DNA of 64,000 bases, from NCBI GenBank assembly GCA_017432285.1, contig JAFRJM010000003.1, positions 44,259 through 108,258 of the forward strand, given 5' to 3'. The notes beneath the pieces were generated by a model, which did not search any database, had not been told where the DNA came from, and saw only the letters and a list, made by a program, of their open reading frames with translations. Shown piece by piece: positions 26,429-35,525 of the stretch. The position numbers and the translations under genes are program-made. This DNA is from Oscillospiraceae bacterium. Its GTDB lineage: Bacteria > Bacillota > Clostridia > Oscillospirales > Ruminococcaceae. Position 1 is the stretch's first letter, and every line of letters starts with the position of its first letter.

Positions 26429-27662
26429 ATGGCTAACCAGCAAGCCCCATGTCATGGTGGTATCTTTCTTGCTGGCATTTGTTCTTTGGGCAGTCGTCGT
26501 CCTTTCGGTCAACAGCACCGGAACCAGGACGATCGACGGTGTTGTCGTACGCATTCCTTCTACCGGAGCCTCTTTCCACGCTCTTGGACTGGAGATCATA
26601 GATGACGGACAGACAACGTATACTGCCAGCGTCACCGTGTCCGGAGATCGTGCGGTCATCGGGGCCCTCAATGAGGACAGTTTTACAGTCACACCTGTAT
26701 TTACGTCTGTCACTCAGCCTGGTACATACACTTTGCAGCTGCAGGCTACAAAGACCAATCAGATGCAGAACTTCACTATCCGTTCTGTGAATCCTGCTGA
26801 ATTGAGTCTTACTTTTGCTGAAGTGGTAACAGAAAACTTCAATGTCATTCCCGAAGTCACAGGGATATCTGTAGCAGAAGGGTATGTGCTTCAGCCTGTG
26901 ACCTGTACACCGGGAACGATACAGATCAGCGGAGCAGAGTCCTCAATAGAGAGAATAAGCAAAGTAGTGGCAGTTGCTGCTGTGGACAAGGAATTATCCG
27001 AATCGACCACTGCATACGGAAACATTCATCTACTGGATGAGGCCGGGAACCTTATTCCTGCGAGCAATTTCCGTATGGATGCATCTCAGATAGAATTGCT
27101 GATACCGGTATATAAGGAAGGAGATCTTCCTCTCGAAGTTGGATTCATCAATATCCCGGAGGGATTTGACACATCATTCCTGAATTACTCGCTTTCACCG
27201 GCGACGATCCGCGTTGCATCTACTGAGGAGAATATTGATTCCTTAGGAAAGAGGACGGTCGGATATATAGATCTTGCGAACTATCAGCTCGGAGACACTT
27301 ATCAGTTCGATATAGTTCTGTCAACCGGATATATTAATGTAGATTCCATAGAGACTGTTACTGTGGCTTTTGATGAGAGCAATCTGTCGTCGAAGAAGAT
27401 CACGGTCGAGGATATAAGGCTGAATAACGTTCCGGAAGGCGTAGAGGTAAACGTAGCAACAACAGCTATCAACGGAGTTACTGTCATAGGACGGGATGTG
27501 GAGTCACTGCTTCCGTCCGGTGTTGTAGCTGAAGTTGATGCCTCAACTATCAATATCAAGCAGGGTAGTTACTCTGTGCCTGTCAGTTTCCAGATACCGT
27601 CAAGAGGCGACGTCTGGGTAGCAGGAACATATATGGTGACAATCGAGGTCGGACAGGGATGA
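26406..27662 (+). CDS. cdaR: CdaA regulatory protein CdaR (YbbR domains)
   Basis: 418 residues: one N-terminal membrane segment (about 15-35), then four YbbR-type beta repeats exported outside the membrane. CdaR binds CdaA and tunes c-di-AMP production. The gene starts inside cdaA and its stop overlaps the next start (ATGA), so the three genes are coupled. No SD-independent oddity; the length is within the usual 400-480. Confidence 0.92.
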   Translation: MQKFQSSKWLTSKPHVMVVSFLLAFVLWAVVVLSVNSTGTRTIDGVVVRIPSTGASFHALGLEIIDDGQTTYTASVTVSGDRAVIGALNEDSFTVTPVFTSVTQPGTYTLQLQATKTNQMQNFTIRSVNPAELSLTFAEVVTENFNVIPEVTGISVAEGYVLQPVTCTPGTIQISGAESSIERISKVVAVAAVDKELSESTTAYGNIHLLDEAGNLIPASNFRMDASQIELLIPVYKEGDLPLEVGFINIPEGFDTSFLNYSLSPATIRVASTEENIDSLGKRTVGYIDLANYQLGDTYQFDIVLSTGYINVDSIETVTVAFDESNLSSKKITVEDIRLNNVPEGVEVNVATTAINGVTVIGRDVESLLPSGVVAEVDASTINIKQGSYSVPVSFQIPSRGDVWVAGTYMVTIEVGQG

Positions 27663-29236
27663 TCATTGTATCTGATATTCGTCTGCCGTTGGGGAGCGGA
27701 GAGGCTGAAGCTGCTGAAGCAGCCAAAGCCAGACTTGGCAACCCGGGAAACGGGGAATATCACGTAAGAAAAATGTCATATGACCTCAGGAGAGGCAACC
27801 CGTCCCAGATATGCTCAGTAGTCGCGCGCTTCAGCGATGAGGACTTTGAGAAGGAACTCGCTGAAGGAAAAAAGAACGTGTCCTTTGTCGAACGGAAACG
27901 TTTCGCACCAAAGATCGGCCTTGAACCGCTCGCTGCGAGACCGGTGGTAGTCGGCAGCGGTCCTGCAGGATTGTTTGCTGCATATCTGCTGGCACAGTAT
28001 GGATATCGTCCCATCCTTCTGGAGAGAGGGGCAGATGTTGATTCCAGAGTGAACGCCGTTTCTTCTTTCTTTGAGACAGGTTCACTTAACAAAGATACTA
28101 ATATACAGTTCGGTGAGGGAGGCGCAGGTACTTTCTCTGACGGAAAGCTTGTCTCCCGGATCCATGATGATCTCTGTGACTACGTCCTTCACACTTTTTA
28201 TCGGTACGGCGCTCCTGAAGACATTCTGGTAAAATCAAAGCCGCATATCGGGACAGATGAGCTCAGGCTTGTCATCAAGAGGATGAGACAGGCCATAGAG
28301 ACCAACGGAGGAGAAGTCAGATTTCTGTGCAGGATGGACGATATTTTAACAGACCGCGGCAGAGTCGTAGGTGTGCGTTCATCGATGGGTGATATCCCGG
28401 CTCAGGCAGTGGTACTTGCAGTTGGACACAGTGCAAGAGACACATTCGAGATGCTTGCGGGAAAAGGTCTGACGATCACTTCTAAGCCTTTCTCAGTCGG
28501 GTTAAGGATAGAGCATCTGCAGGAAGATGTAGACAGATCACTGTACGGCAAATATGCCGGTGATCCAAGACTGCCGGTAGGTGAATACAATCTTTCAGCC
28601 AGAGCCGGCGGAAGAGGCGTGTATACGTTCTGCATGTGCCCGGGAGGTGAGGTCGTCCCTGCTGCTTCCGAGATGGGGGGCACGGTCACCAACGGCATGA
28701 GCAACCATGCCAGAGACGGAAAGAATGCGAACAGCGCTGTATGCGTATCCATTTTGGAAAAAGACTTCGGTTTCAACCCTTTCAGAGGGATGGAATTCCA
28801 GCGCAATCTGGAGAGAGCAGCATTTGCTGCAGCAGGCGGAGAGTATCGCGCTCCTGCTTCAGATGTAGGGTCATTCTTTGAGGGAAAGAAAGGCCTGAAG
28901 ATCGGGCATGTTGAGCCTACATATGCAAGAGGAGTCGTAGCTTATGACCTCTGGAGAATACTCGGAGACGAGTATTCTGGGGCGATAAGAGACGGAATAC
29001 TTGCTTTTGGAAAGAAAATGAAATGCTTCGGTGATACTGAAGCAATACTGACCGGTGTAGAGACGAGGACATCGTCCCCGCTCAGAATAAGCAGGACTGA
29101 AGAGAGAGAAGCGATCGGTCTTCAGGGTTTATATCCTTGCGGAGAAGGTGCCGGATATGCCGGTGGAATAATGAGCGCTGCTGTGGATGGTCTTCGCACT
29201 GCTGCAGCTATAATAGAAAAATACAGACCAGAATAA
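27659..29236 (+). CDS. FAD-dependent dehydrogenase-like protein
   Basis: 525 residues. An N-terminal ferredoxin-like segment of about 85 residues precedes the Rossmann FAD site VVVGSGPAGLFAAYLL with the ribose-binding Glu in LLERG; further FAD blocks are FGEGGAGTFSDGKL and PCGEGAGYAGGIMSAA. This widespread family has no firmly assigned substrate. Its place between cdaR and recJ is common in Clostridia. Start ATG 27659 overlaps the cdaR stop by 4 bp. Confidence 0.88.
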   Translation: MIIVSDIRLPLGSGEAEAAEAAKARLGNPGNGEYHVRKMSYDLRRGNPSQICSVVARFSDEDFEKELAEGKKNVSFVERKRFAPKIGLEPLAARPVVVGSGPAGLFAAYLLAQYGYRPILLERGADVDSRVNAVSSFFETGSLNKDTNIQFGEGGAGTFSDGKLVSRIHDDLCDYVLHTFYRYGAPEDILVKSKPHIGTDELRLVIKRMRQAIETNGGEVRFLCRMDDILTDRGRVVGVRSSMGDIPAQAVVLAVGHSARDTFEMLAGKGLTITSKPFSVGLRIEHLQEDVDRSLYGKYAGDPRLPVGEYNLSARAGGRGVYTFCMCPGGEVVPAASEMGGTVTNGMSNHARDGKNANSAVCVSILEKDFGFNPFRGMEFQRNLERAAFAAAGGEYRAPASDVGSFFEGKKGLKIGHVEPTYARGVVAYDLWRILGDEYSGAIRDGILAFGKKMKCFGDTEAILTGVETRTSSPLRISRTEEREAIGLQGLYPCGEGAGYAGGIMSAAVDGLRTAAAIIEKYRPE

Positions 29237-29242
29237 GGAAAC

Positions 29243-31267
29243 ATGGCTATTAGACGATGGATCGAACATCATGCTTCGCCCGAGGTATCTAAGCAGATCG
29301 CCGAAGGGCTGAATATCGGGATCCTCCCAGCGAGAGTGCTTGCCGCGAGAGGGTTTCAGAGTGCAGACGATGCCGGAGCATTCCTTAACTGCAAAGGGAT
29401 GAATCTGGATCCGTATTCACGCATGGATATGGACAAGGCTGTAGCACGGATCAGGGAAGCCATTGCTAATGAGGAAACGATTGCAGTATACGGAGATTAT
29501 GATGCAGACGGGCTGACTGCAACGACCCTGATGTATCGGTGTCTCAGCGGACTGGGCGGTAATGTATTATGCTCGCTGCCTTCCAGAGAAGGAACAGGCT
29601 ACGGGCTGTCTACAGACGTGATAGACCACTTTGCAGATATCGGAGTATCACTTGTCGTAACAGTTGACAACGGCATTTCGTCTTTCGAAGAGACTGAGCA
29701 TGCTGCAAAGCATGGGATCGACATGATCATCACCGATCACCATGTGGCAAGAGAAGAGATACCCGTAGCGGTAGCGGTGGTCAATCCTCACAGATTGGAT
29801 GACACATCGGAATTTAAGGATATCGCCGGAGTGGGGGTAGCATTGGAGCTTGCTGCTGCTCTGGAAGAGATATCCATAGAGGAAGCCCTCGAAGAATATG
29901 GCGTCCTTGCTACGATCGGGACGATCGGGGATATAATGCCTCTTCAGAACGAGAACAGGTTCATCGTTTCTAAGGGAATAAAGTTATTTGACAGATGCGA
30001 TATCATCGGGATACGTGCTCTCTGCAACGCTGTCGGAATGAAGATAGAGAATATTGATGAGATGAGCGTCGCATACACTATAGCGCCGAGGCTCAATGCT
30101 GCTGGAAGGATGGGGAGCGCTGAAGTTGCTCTTTCTCTGCTTCTGACTGAGGATGAGGAAGAGGCGGATCAGCTGGCGGCAAAACTTGACGAGATGAACA
30201 AGCAGCGTCAGGAAGTCGAGGCTGAGGCTGAACGGGTTATCCAGCAGTATCTGTGCCGGAATCCAGAAGAGATAGGGAATCCGCTTATCCTAGTGGCAGG
30301 CGACAATTTTCACTCAGGGATTATGGGGATAGTGTGCTCCAGACTGGTGGATCTATTCGATAAGCCGTCTATTATCGTCTCTATAGACGGAGATACCGCA
30401 AGAGGTTCAGGCAGAAGCATAGCTGGTTTCTCTCTGTTCGACATGATCAGTTCGTGTTCGGACCTCATGGAAAAATATGGCGGCCATGATATGGCAGCAG
30501 GATTCACATTGAATGCATCCAAACTGCCGGAGCTGAAACAACGGCTGTTCGATTATTGTGAAGAACACGCACATGAGTTCAAACTGCCTGAGATCCACAT
30601 CGATGACGAAGTGACGCTGTCAGAGCTCGAAGTCCCGGAGGTGGAGGCGCTCAGCTGCCTTGCTCCTTTTGGAGGCGGCAATAAAGAGCCCAATTTCATT
30701 ATCAAGAATGTCATCCTGACGGGGATCTATCCGTTAGGTGACAGACATACAAGGATCAGCATCCGTCAGGGGGACAAGCAGGTCTATGCTGCATATTTCG
30801 GCGTATGCCCGCAGTCTTTCCCATTCAAGGTCGGTGATGAGCTGAATGTCATCGTCAATCTCAGCATATACCATGCTCAGAGCAGGGATTTTGTATCGCT
30901 GAAAGTATGCACGCTTGTAAGGACCAATGTCACCAAAGAGGATATTGATTCCTACGAGGAATACAGAAGGATCTCATTTGCCGGAAAGGCAACGGTTCCC
31001 TGCGGAATTCATGTATCCAGGGAAGATGCTGCAGTTGTGTACCGTAAACTGAGACAAAACGACACGCAGCTGTTCTGGGAAGGAGCCCTTGCAGGTACTT
31101 TCGGTGATCTGTCACTGGGACAGATAATGGCTCTGATACGTGTAATGGTTGAACTTGGATTTGTTAAGGTGTGTCCGGGAGATCGGACACCGATACTTAA
31201 AGTTATTCATGATGCTCCTAAGAGAGATCTTAACGAATCTCCTACATTCAGGGAGATATGTGTCTGA
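29243..31267 (+). CDS. recJ: Single-strand DNA exonuclease RecJ
   Basis: 674 residues. DHH phosphoesterase motifs: VYGDYDADGLTAT, VTVDNGIS, ITDHHVAREE, then the DHHA1 block with GGHDMAAGF and a C-terminal OB-fold. Degrades single-stranded DNA 5'-3' in recombination and base excision repair. AAGGAAAC lies directly before the ATG, 6 bp after the previous stop. The family in Clostridia is often longer (about 800) because of an extra C-terminal domain; this is the shorter form. Confidence 0.95.
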   Translation: MAIRRWIEHHASPEVSKQIAEGLNIGILPARVLAARGFQSADDAGAFLNCKGMNLDPYSRMDMDKAVARIREAIANEETIAVYGDYDADGLTATTLMYRCLSGLGGNVLCSLPSREGTGYGLSTDVIDHFADIGVSLVVTVDNGISSFEETEHAAKHGIDMIITDHHVAREEIPVAVAVVNPHRLDDTSEFKDIAGVGVALELAAALEEISIEEALEEYGVLATIGTIGDIMPLQNENRFIVSKGIKLFDRCDIIGIRALCNAVGMKIENIDEMSVAYTIAPRLNAAGRMGSAEVALSLLLTEDEEEADQLAAKLDEMNKQRQEVEAEAERVIQQYLCRNPEEIGNPLILVAGDNFHSGIMGIVCSRLVDLFDKPSIIVSIDGDTARGSGRSIAGFSLFDMISSCSDLMEKYGGHDMAAGFTLNASKLPELKQRLFDYCEEHAHEFKLPEIHIDDEVTLSELEVPEVEALSCLAPFGGGNKEPNFIIKNVILTGIYPLGDRHTRISIRQGDKQVYAAYFGVCPQSFPFKVGDELNVIVNLSIYHAQSRDFVSLKVCTLVRTNVTKEDIDSYEEYRRISFAGKATVPCGIHVSREDAAVVYRKLRQNDTQLFWEGALAGTFGDLSLGQIMALIRVMVELGFVKVCPGDRTPILKVIHDAPKRDLNESPTFREICV

Positions 31268-31280
31268 GGGAATATAATTC

Positions 31281-33440
31281 ATGACGTACGAGGTTTTAAA
31301 AACTGCAATCGAAAAAAGCGGCAGACCGTATGATCTGGCGCGTATTACCCGTGCGTACAAGTTTGCAGAAGAACGTCATGATGGCCAATTCCGTCGCAGC
31401 GGGGAGCCCTATATTGAGCATCCGATCCATGTAGCGCTCATGCTTCTTGAATTAGGGTTGGATGATGACTGCATATGCGCTGCTCTCCTACACGATGTTG
31501 TTGAAGATACAGAAACATCTCTTGATGAAGTAAGAAGTCAGTTTGGTTCTGAAGTGTCAGAACTCGTGGACGGAGTTACAAAACTCGGTAAGATCCACTT
31601 TTCCAGTTTGGAGGAGGAGCAGGCCGAGAACCTTCGCAAGATGCTTCTTGCCATGAGCAAGGATATCCGTGTCATGCTCATCAAACTGTGTGACAGGATG
31701 CACAACATGCGTACGATGGACTCAATGCCGCCGCAGCGGCAGAGGGATAAATCCCTTGAGACTATGGAAGTGTACGCACCGATAGCTCACAGGCTTGGAA
31801 TGGAAGCTATTCGTGAGGAACTTGAGGACCTCGCTCTGAAATATCTTGACCCTGATGCTTACAATGAGATAAGCAGGCTTCTTGTAGATATGGAGAAGAA
31901 GAACGGGGATTTCATTCAAACCGTAACTGCAGAGATCCGTGAAAAACTGGAGCAGAACGGAATTGAAAAAGCTGAGATACAGTCTCGTGTAAAGTCCATT
32001 TACGGCATATACAGAAAGATATATATGCAGGACAGATCTATCGAGGAGATCTACGACATATACGCTATCCGCATTCTGGTGGATACCATTGCTGAGTGCT
32101 ACAACGTGCTCGGAGCGGTACATGATCTGTACCACCCGATACCGAAGAGATTCAAGGACTATATCTCGACGCCGAAGTCCAATATGTACCAGTCTCTCCA
32201 CACTACTGTAATTGCAAAGAATGCTACTCCTTTTGAGATCCAGATCCGTACTTTTGAGATGCATCACGCAGCTGAATACGGAATCGCGGCTCACTGGAAG
32301 TACAAGGCAGGCCTGTCCGGCAAGGACAGCATGGACGAGCGCCTTGAATGGGTACGGCAGCTTCTTGAAAGCCAGAAGGAATCAGGCGACGCTCTGGATA
32401 TCCTCAGTTCCATAAAGAGCGATCTGGTTCCGGAGGAAGTGTTTGTGTTCACGCCCAAGGGAGATGTCATAGATCTTCCTGCCGGAGCTACAGTCATAGA
32501 TTTTGCCTACGCCATACACAGTGCGGTAGGCAACAGGATGGTTGGCGCCAAAGTCAACGGACGCATAGTACCGATAAACTATCAGGTAAACTCCAGCGAA
32601 GTCATTGAAGTCCTGACCACCAACAGCAAAGACAAGGGACCGTCAAGAGACTGGCTGAACATTGCACAGACTTCTGAAGCAAAAAACAAGATCCGCTCCT
32701 GGTTCAAGAAAGAGCGAAAGGAAGAAAATATAGCTGAAGGAAAGCAGCAGTTTGAGAGAGAGCTCCGGAGAGAGCAGATCCAGATACCTCCGGATCAGAT
32801 GGAGTCATTCATGAATGAACTGGTGCGCCGTCAGAAGGTAAACAATATAGATGAACTATATGCGGAGATAGGCTACGGCGGACTTCCTATGTCCAGGATA
32901 ATGCCTAAGATCCGTGAGATGTACGATAAACTGAAGAAACCAGCTGCTCCGGTGTTTCAGGAGGTCAAGATCAGCAGGGCCAAGGCTGTGGACGGAGTCA
33001 TCATCGAAGGCCTTGACAGCTGTCTGGTAAAATTCTCGCGCTGCTGTAACCCGCTGCCCGGAGATGAGATAGTTGGGTTCGTGACGAGAGGACACGGGGT
33101 ATCAATTCACCGCAAGGACTGCCGCAACGTTGCTATTGCCATGGAATCCGAAGAAGGGCGTGCCCGTCTCGTGAGGACAGAATGGGATGACAGTGCAAAT
33201 GAGCAGTTCCGCTCGACTATTATCATCCATTGTCTGGACCGTACAGGATTGCTTGCGGATATAAGCGGAAAGTTGTCTTCAATGCATATCCCGATCTACG
33301 CACTTAATACCGATGTTTCCACTGATAAAAGGACTACGATCACGACTACTATAGGCGTAAGCAGAAGAGAGCATCTTGATTCTGTCGTCGAGAAACTGAA
33401 AAAGGTAAAGTCCGTATTGGATATCCAGAAGGTCAACTGA
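31281..33440 (+). CDS. rel: Bifunctional (p)ppGpp synthetase/hydrolase Rel
   Basis: 719 residues. HD hydrolase domain with LLHDVVEDT, synthetase domain with KSIYGIYRK and RFKDYISTPKSNMYQSLHT, TGS domain (VFVFTPKGDVIDLPAGA), a conserved-cysteine region RCCNPLPGD and a C-terminal ACT domain. Makes and removes the stringent-response alarmone on ribosomes. Gap to recJ is 13 bp with TGAGGGAA as SD; the adenine phosphoribosyltransferase gene often placed here is absent. Its stop overlaps the dtd start by one base. Confidence 0.96.
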   Translation: MTYEVLKTAIEKSGRPYDLARITRAYKFAEERHDGQFRRSGEPYIEHPIHVALMLLELGLDDDCICAALLHDVVEDTETSLDEVRSQFGSEVSELVDGVTKLGKIHFSSLEEEQAENLRKMLLAMSKDIRVMLIKLCDRMHNMRTMDSMPPQRQRDKSLETMEVYAPIAHRLGMEAIREELEDLALKYLDPDAYNEISRLLVDMEKKNGDFIQTVTAEIREKLEQNGIEKAEIQSRVKSIYGIYRKIYMQDRSIEEIYDIYAIRILVDTIAECYNVLGAVHDLYHPIPKRFKDYISTPKSNMYQSLHTTVIAKNATPFEIQIRTFEMHHAAEYGIAAHWKYKAGLSGKDSMDERLEWVRQLLESQKESGDALDILSSIKSDLVPEEVFVFTPKGDVIDLPAGATVIDFAYAIHSAVGNRMVGAKVNGRIVPINYQVNSSEVIEVLTTNSKDKGPSRDWLNIAQTSEAKNKIRSWFKKERKEENIAEGKQQFERELRREQIQIPPDQMESFMNELVRRQKVNNIDELYAEIGYGGLPMSRIMPKIREMYDKLKKPAAPVFQEVKISRAKAVDGVIIEGLDSCLVKFSRCCNPLPGDEIVGFVTRGHGVSIHRKDCRNVAIAMESEEGRARLVRTEWDDSANEQFRSTIIIHCLDRTGLLADISGKLSSMHIPIYALNTDVSTDKRTTITTTIGVSRREHLDSVVEKLKKVKSVLDIQKVN

Positions 33441-33889
33441 TGAAAGCACTTGTTCAGAGAGTCAAATATGCCAGAGTAACTATAAATGGGAAGGAAACAA
33501 GGGAAACAGGTCCCGGACTTCTCATTCTTTTTGGCTGTGCAGAGGACGATTCGATCGATCTTTGTGACAAACTCGCGCAGAAAACTGCGATGCTCCGCAT
33601 ATTTGATGACGCAGACGGAAAACTGAACTTATCTGCCTTGGATCTTGGACTGTCTGCCATGGTGGTGAGCCAGTTCACACTTCTTGCGGACACTAAAAAA
33701 GGAAACAGACCAAGTTTTATAGCAGCAGCAAAACCACCTCTGTCTGTGGACGCATATGAAAAGTATGTGTCGATCCTGAGGACCTATCCCTTCAAGGAAG
33801 TTAAAACCGGGGAGTTCGGTGCGGAGATGCAGGTTGAGTTCTGCAATGACGGACCGGTAACAATTATGCTGGACACAAAAGAATGGTGA
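33440..33889 (+). CDS. dtd: D-aminoacyl-tRNA deacylase
   Basis: 149 residues, full length. Cross-subunit motifs SQFTLLAD and NDGPVTIMLDT (GP motif) are present. Removes D-amino acids from mischarged tRNA in the cytoplasm. The start ATG overlaps the rel stop; terminator follows immediately. Last gene of the run that begins with ispDF. Confidence 0.96.
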   Translation: MKALVQRVKYARVTINGKETRETGPGLLILFGCAEDDSIDLCDKLAQKTAMLRIFDDADGKLNLSALDLGLSAMVVSQFTLLADTKKGNRPSFIAAAKPPLSVDAYEKYVSILRTYPFKEVKTGEFGAEMQVEFCNDGPVTIMLDTKEW

Positions 33890-33894
33890 AAAAG

Positions 33895-33929
33895 CAGGCA
33901 CGCAGCATTGTTGCGCGCCTGTTGTTTTA
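33895..33929 (+). terminator. Terminator after dtd
   Basis: CAGGC-a-CGCA / TGCG-c-GCCTG stem with one mismatch, loop of 7, then TTGTTTTATTT. Confidence 0.8.
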
Positions 33930-34028
33930 TTTATAGCGGTGGATTCATCTGAAAGTCCCACAACTAGATGCAGAAATATGATAGAATTTATTCATTATAA
34001 TAAGATCCAACTGCAGAAAGGGGATAAC

Positions 34029-35525
34029 ATGGAATACAAGAAACTGAACGAGAAGAGTAAAGAAAGGTATAAAAAAGTAACTTTGCTCCATTCCAATGAC
34101 ATGCACGGAGATTTTCTGGTGGACAAGGTGGACCAGAAACTGACGGGCGGTGTTTCGATGCTTTCAGGATACCTGACAAAGTGCAGAAATGAAGATCCTA
34201 ACGTCATCTATGCAATTGCCGGGGACATGTTCCGCGGATCTGTCATTGACAGTGAGTTCCTTGGACTGTCCACTATCCAGATCATGAATCTTCTGGCACC
34301 GGACGTCGTTACGCTTGGAAACCATGAGACCGACTACGGTGTGGCTCACCTGCTATTTCTTGAAAAAATGGCCACTTTCCCGATAATCAATGCGAACCTG
34401 TATATCAAGCAGAACGATACAAGGCTCTTCAATCCATGCTATATCATGGAGATCGATGACATGAAGATATTGTTCATCGGTATCATAACAGAAGAAGTGA
34501 TCTCGCAGACCAAAGGAGAGAACGTCATTGGTTCTTTCATCGGCATTGAAGATGCTGCAAAGGAGATCGAGAAGATCTGCAACTCTTACAATGGTCTTGA
34601 TATAGATCTCACAGTCCTTCTGACACATATAGGATTTGAAGAGGATAAAAAACTGGCAGCTCTTCTTGATCCTACTCTTGGTATCGATATCATAATCGGC
34701 GGGCACTCACATACATTTATTACAGAACCAGCAGTCGTAAATGATATCATGATCGTCCAGGCGGGAACAGGAACAGACCAAATAGGAAGATTTGATCTGA
34801 TCGTTGATACATGGAACGACTGTATCGAAGCCTATAACTGGACACCGGTTCCGATAAATGAAGATAGCTGCCCGAGAGATGAACGTATGGAAGAACTGAT
34901 CGGTTCTATTAAGGCTAAGACTGACCTTAAATATGCAAAGGTAGTCGCGAACTTTGACTATGAGCTTGATCACCACAGCCGCTGGATACAGACTGAGCTT
35001 GGCGGTGTGTTCGCTGACGCGATGAAGGACAGCCTTGGTGTGGATCTCTTCTTCATGGGATCGGGCTCTGTTCGTAAGCAGCATATGGGACCTATCGTTA
35101 CACTTCAGGATTTCACTGAGTGCTATCCGTACGATGGGAAATCATATGGTGTGAAACTGACAGGAGCACAACTGAAAAAAGCCTTGCTCCACATCTACAG
35201 AGATGAAGCCTGGCTTGGGGATCACACAGAGTTCTATCAGTTGTCAAGCGGTATGCATGTCATATATTCGAAATCCAGACATGAACTTCTAAAGTGTGAA
35301 CTTAACGGTGAAGAAGTCAGAGACGATCAGCTTTATATGGTGGGAATTCAGGAGTTCCACTATAACAATTTGCCTGATTTCTTTAACCTTAGTTATGATG
35401 AAGTGATTGCCAATGGTGACCCCATTGTTTTAACTACAAGCGATGTAACAACATTACTTGAGTATTTCAAAAACAATAAACACCTTGGGTTCGGCGTTGA
35501 TGGACGTTTGGAGGTAGTAGAATGA
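34029..35525 (+). CDS. 5'-nucleotidase/UshA-type phosphoesterase, no signal peptide
   Basis: 498 residues. Metallophosphoesterase domain with LLHSNDMHGDF, GDMFRG, TLGNHE and IGGHSHTF, then a 5'-nucleotidase C-terminal domain containing FMGSGSVRKQ in place of the usual NxGxxR nucleotide-binding loop. UshA-type enzymes are normally exported; this one starts MEYKKLNEKSKERYKK without any hydrophobic stretch, so it should act inside the cell. I use ATG 34029 with AAAGGGG upstream; the longer frame begins in the intergenic region. Its stop overlaps the next gene by 4 bp, tying the two together. Confidence 0.88.
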   Translation: MEYKKLNEKSKERYKKVTLLHSNDMHGDFLVDKVDQKLTGGVSMLSGYLTKCRNEDPNVIYAIAGDMFRGSVIDSEFLGLSTIQIMNLLAPDVVTLGNHETDYGVAHLLFLEKMATFPIINANLYIKQNDTRLFNPCYIMEIDDMKILFIGIITEEVISQTKGENVIGSFIGIEDAAKEIEKICNSYNGLDIDLTVLLTHIGFEEDKKLAALLDPTLGIDIIIGGHSHTFITEPAVVNDIMIVQAGTGTDQIGRFDLIVDTWNDCIEAYNWTPVPINEDSCPRDERMEELIGSIKAKTDLKYAKVVANFDYELDHHSRWIQTELGGVFADAMKDSLGVDLFFMGSGSVRKQHMGPIVTLQDFTECYPYDGKSYGVKLTGAQLKKALLHIYRDEAWLGDHTEFYQLSSGMHVIYSKSRHELLKCELNGEEVRDDQLYMVGIQEFHYNNLPDFFNLSYDEVIANGDPIVLTTSDVTTLLEYFKNNKHLGFGVDGRLEVVE

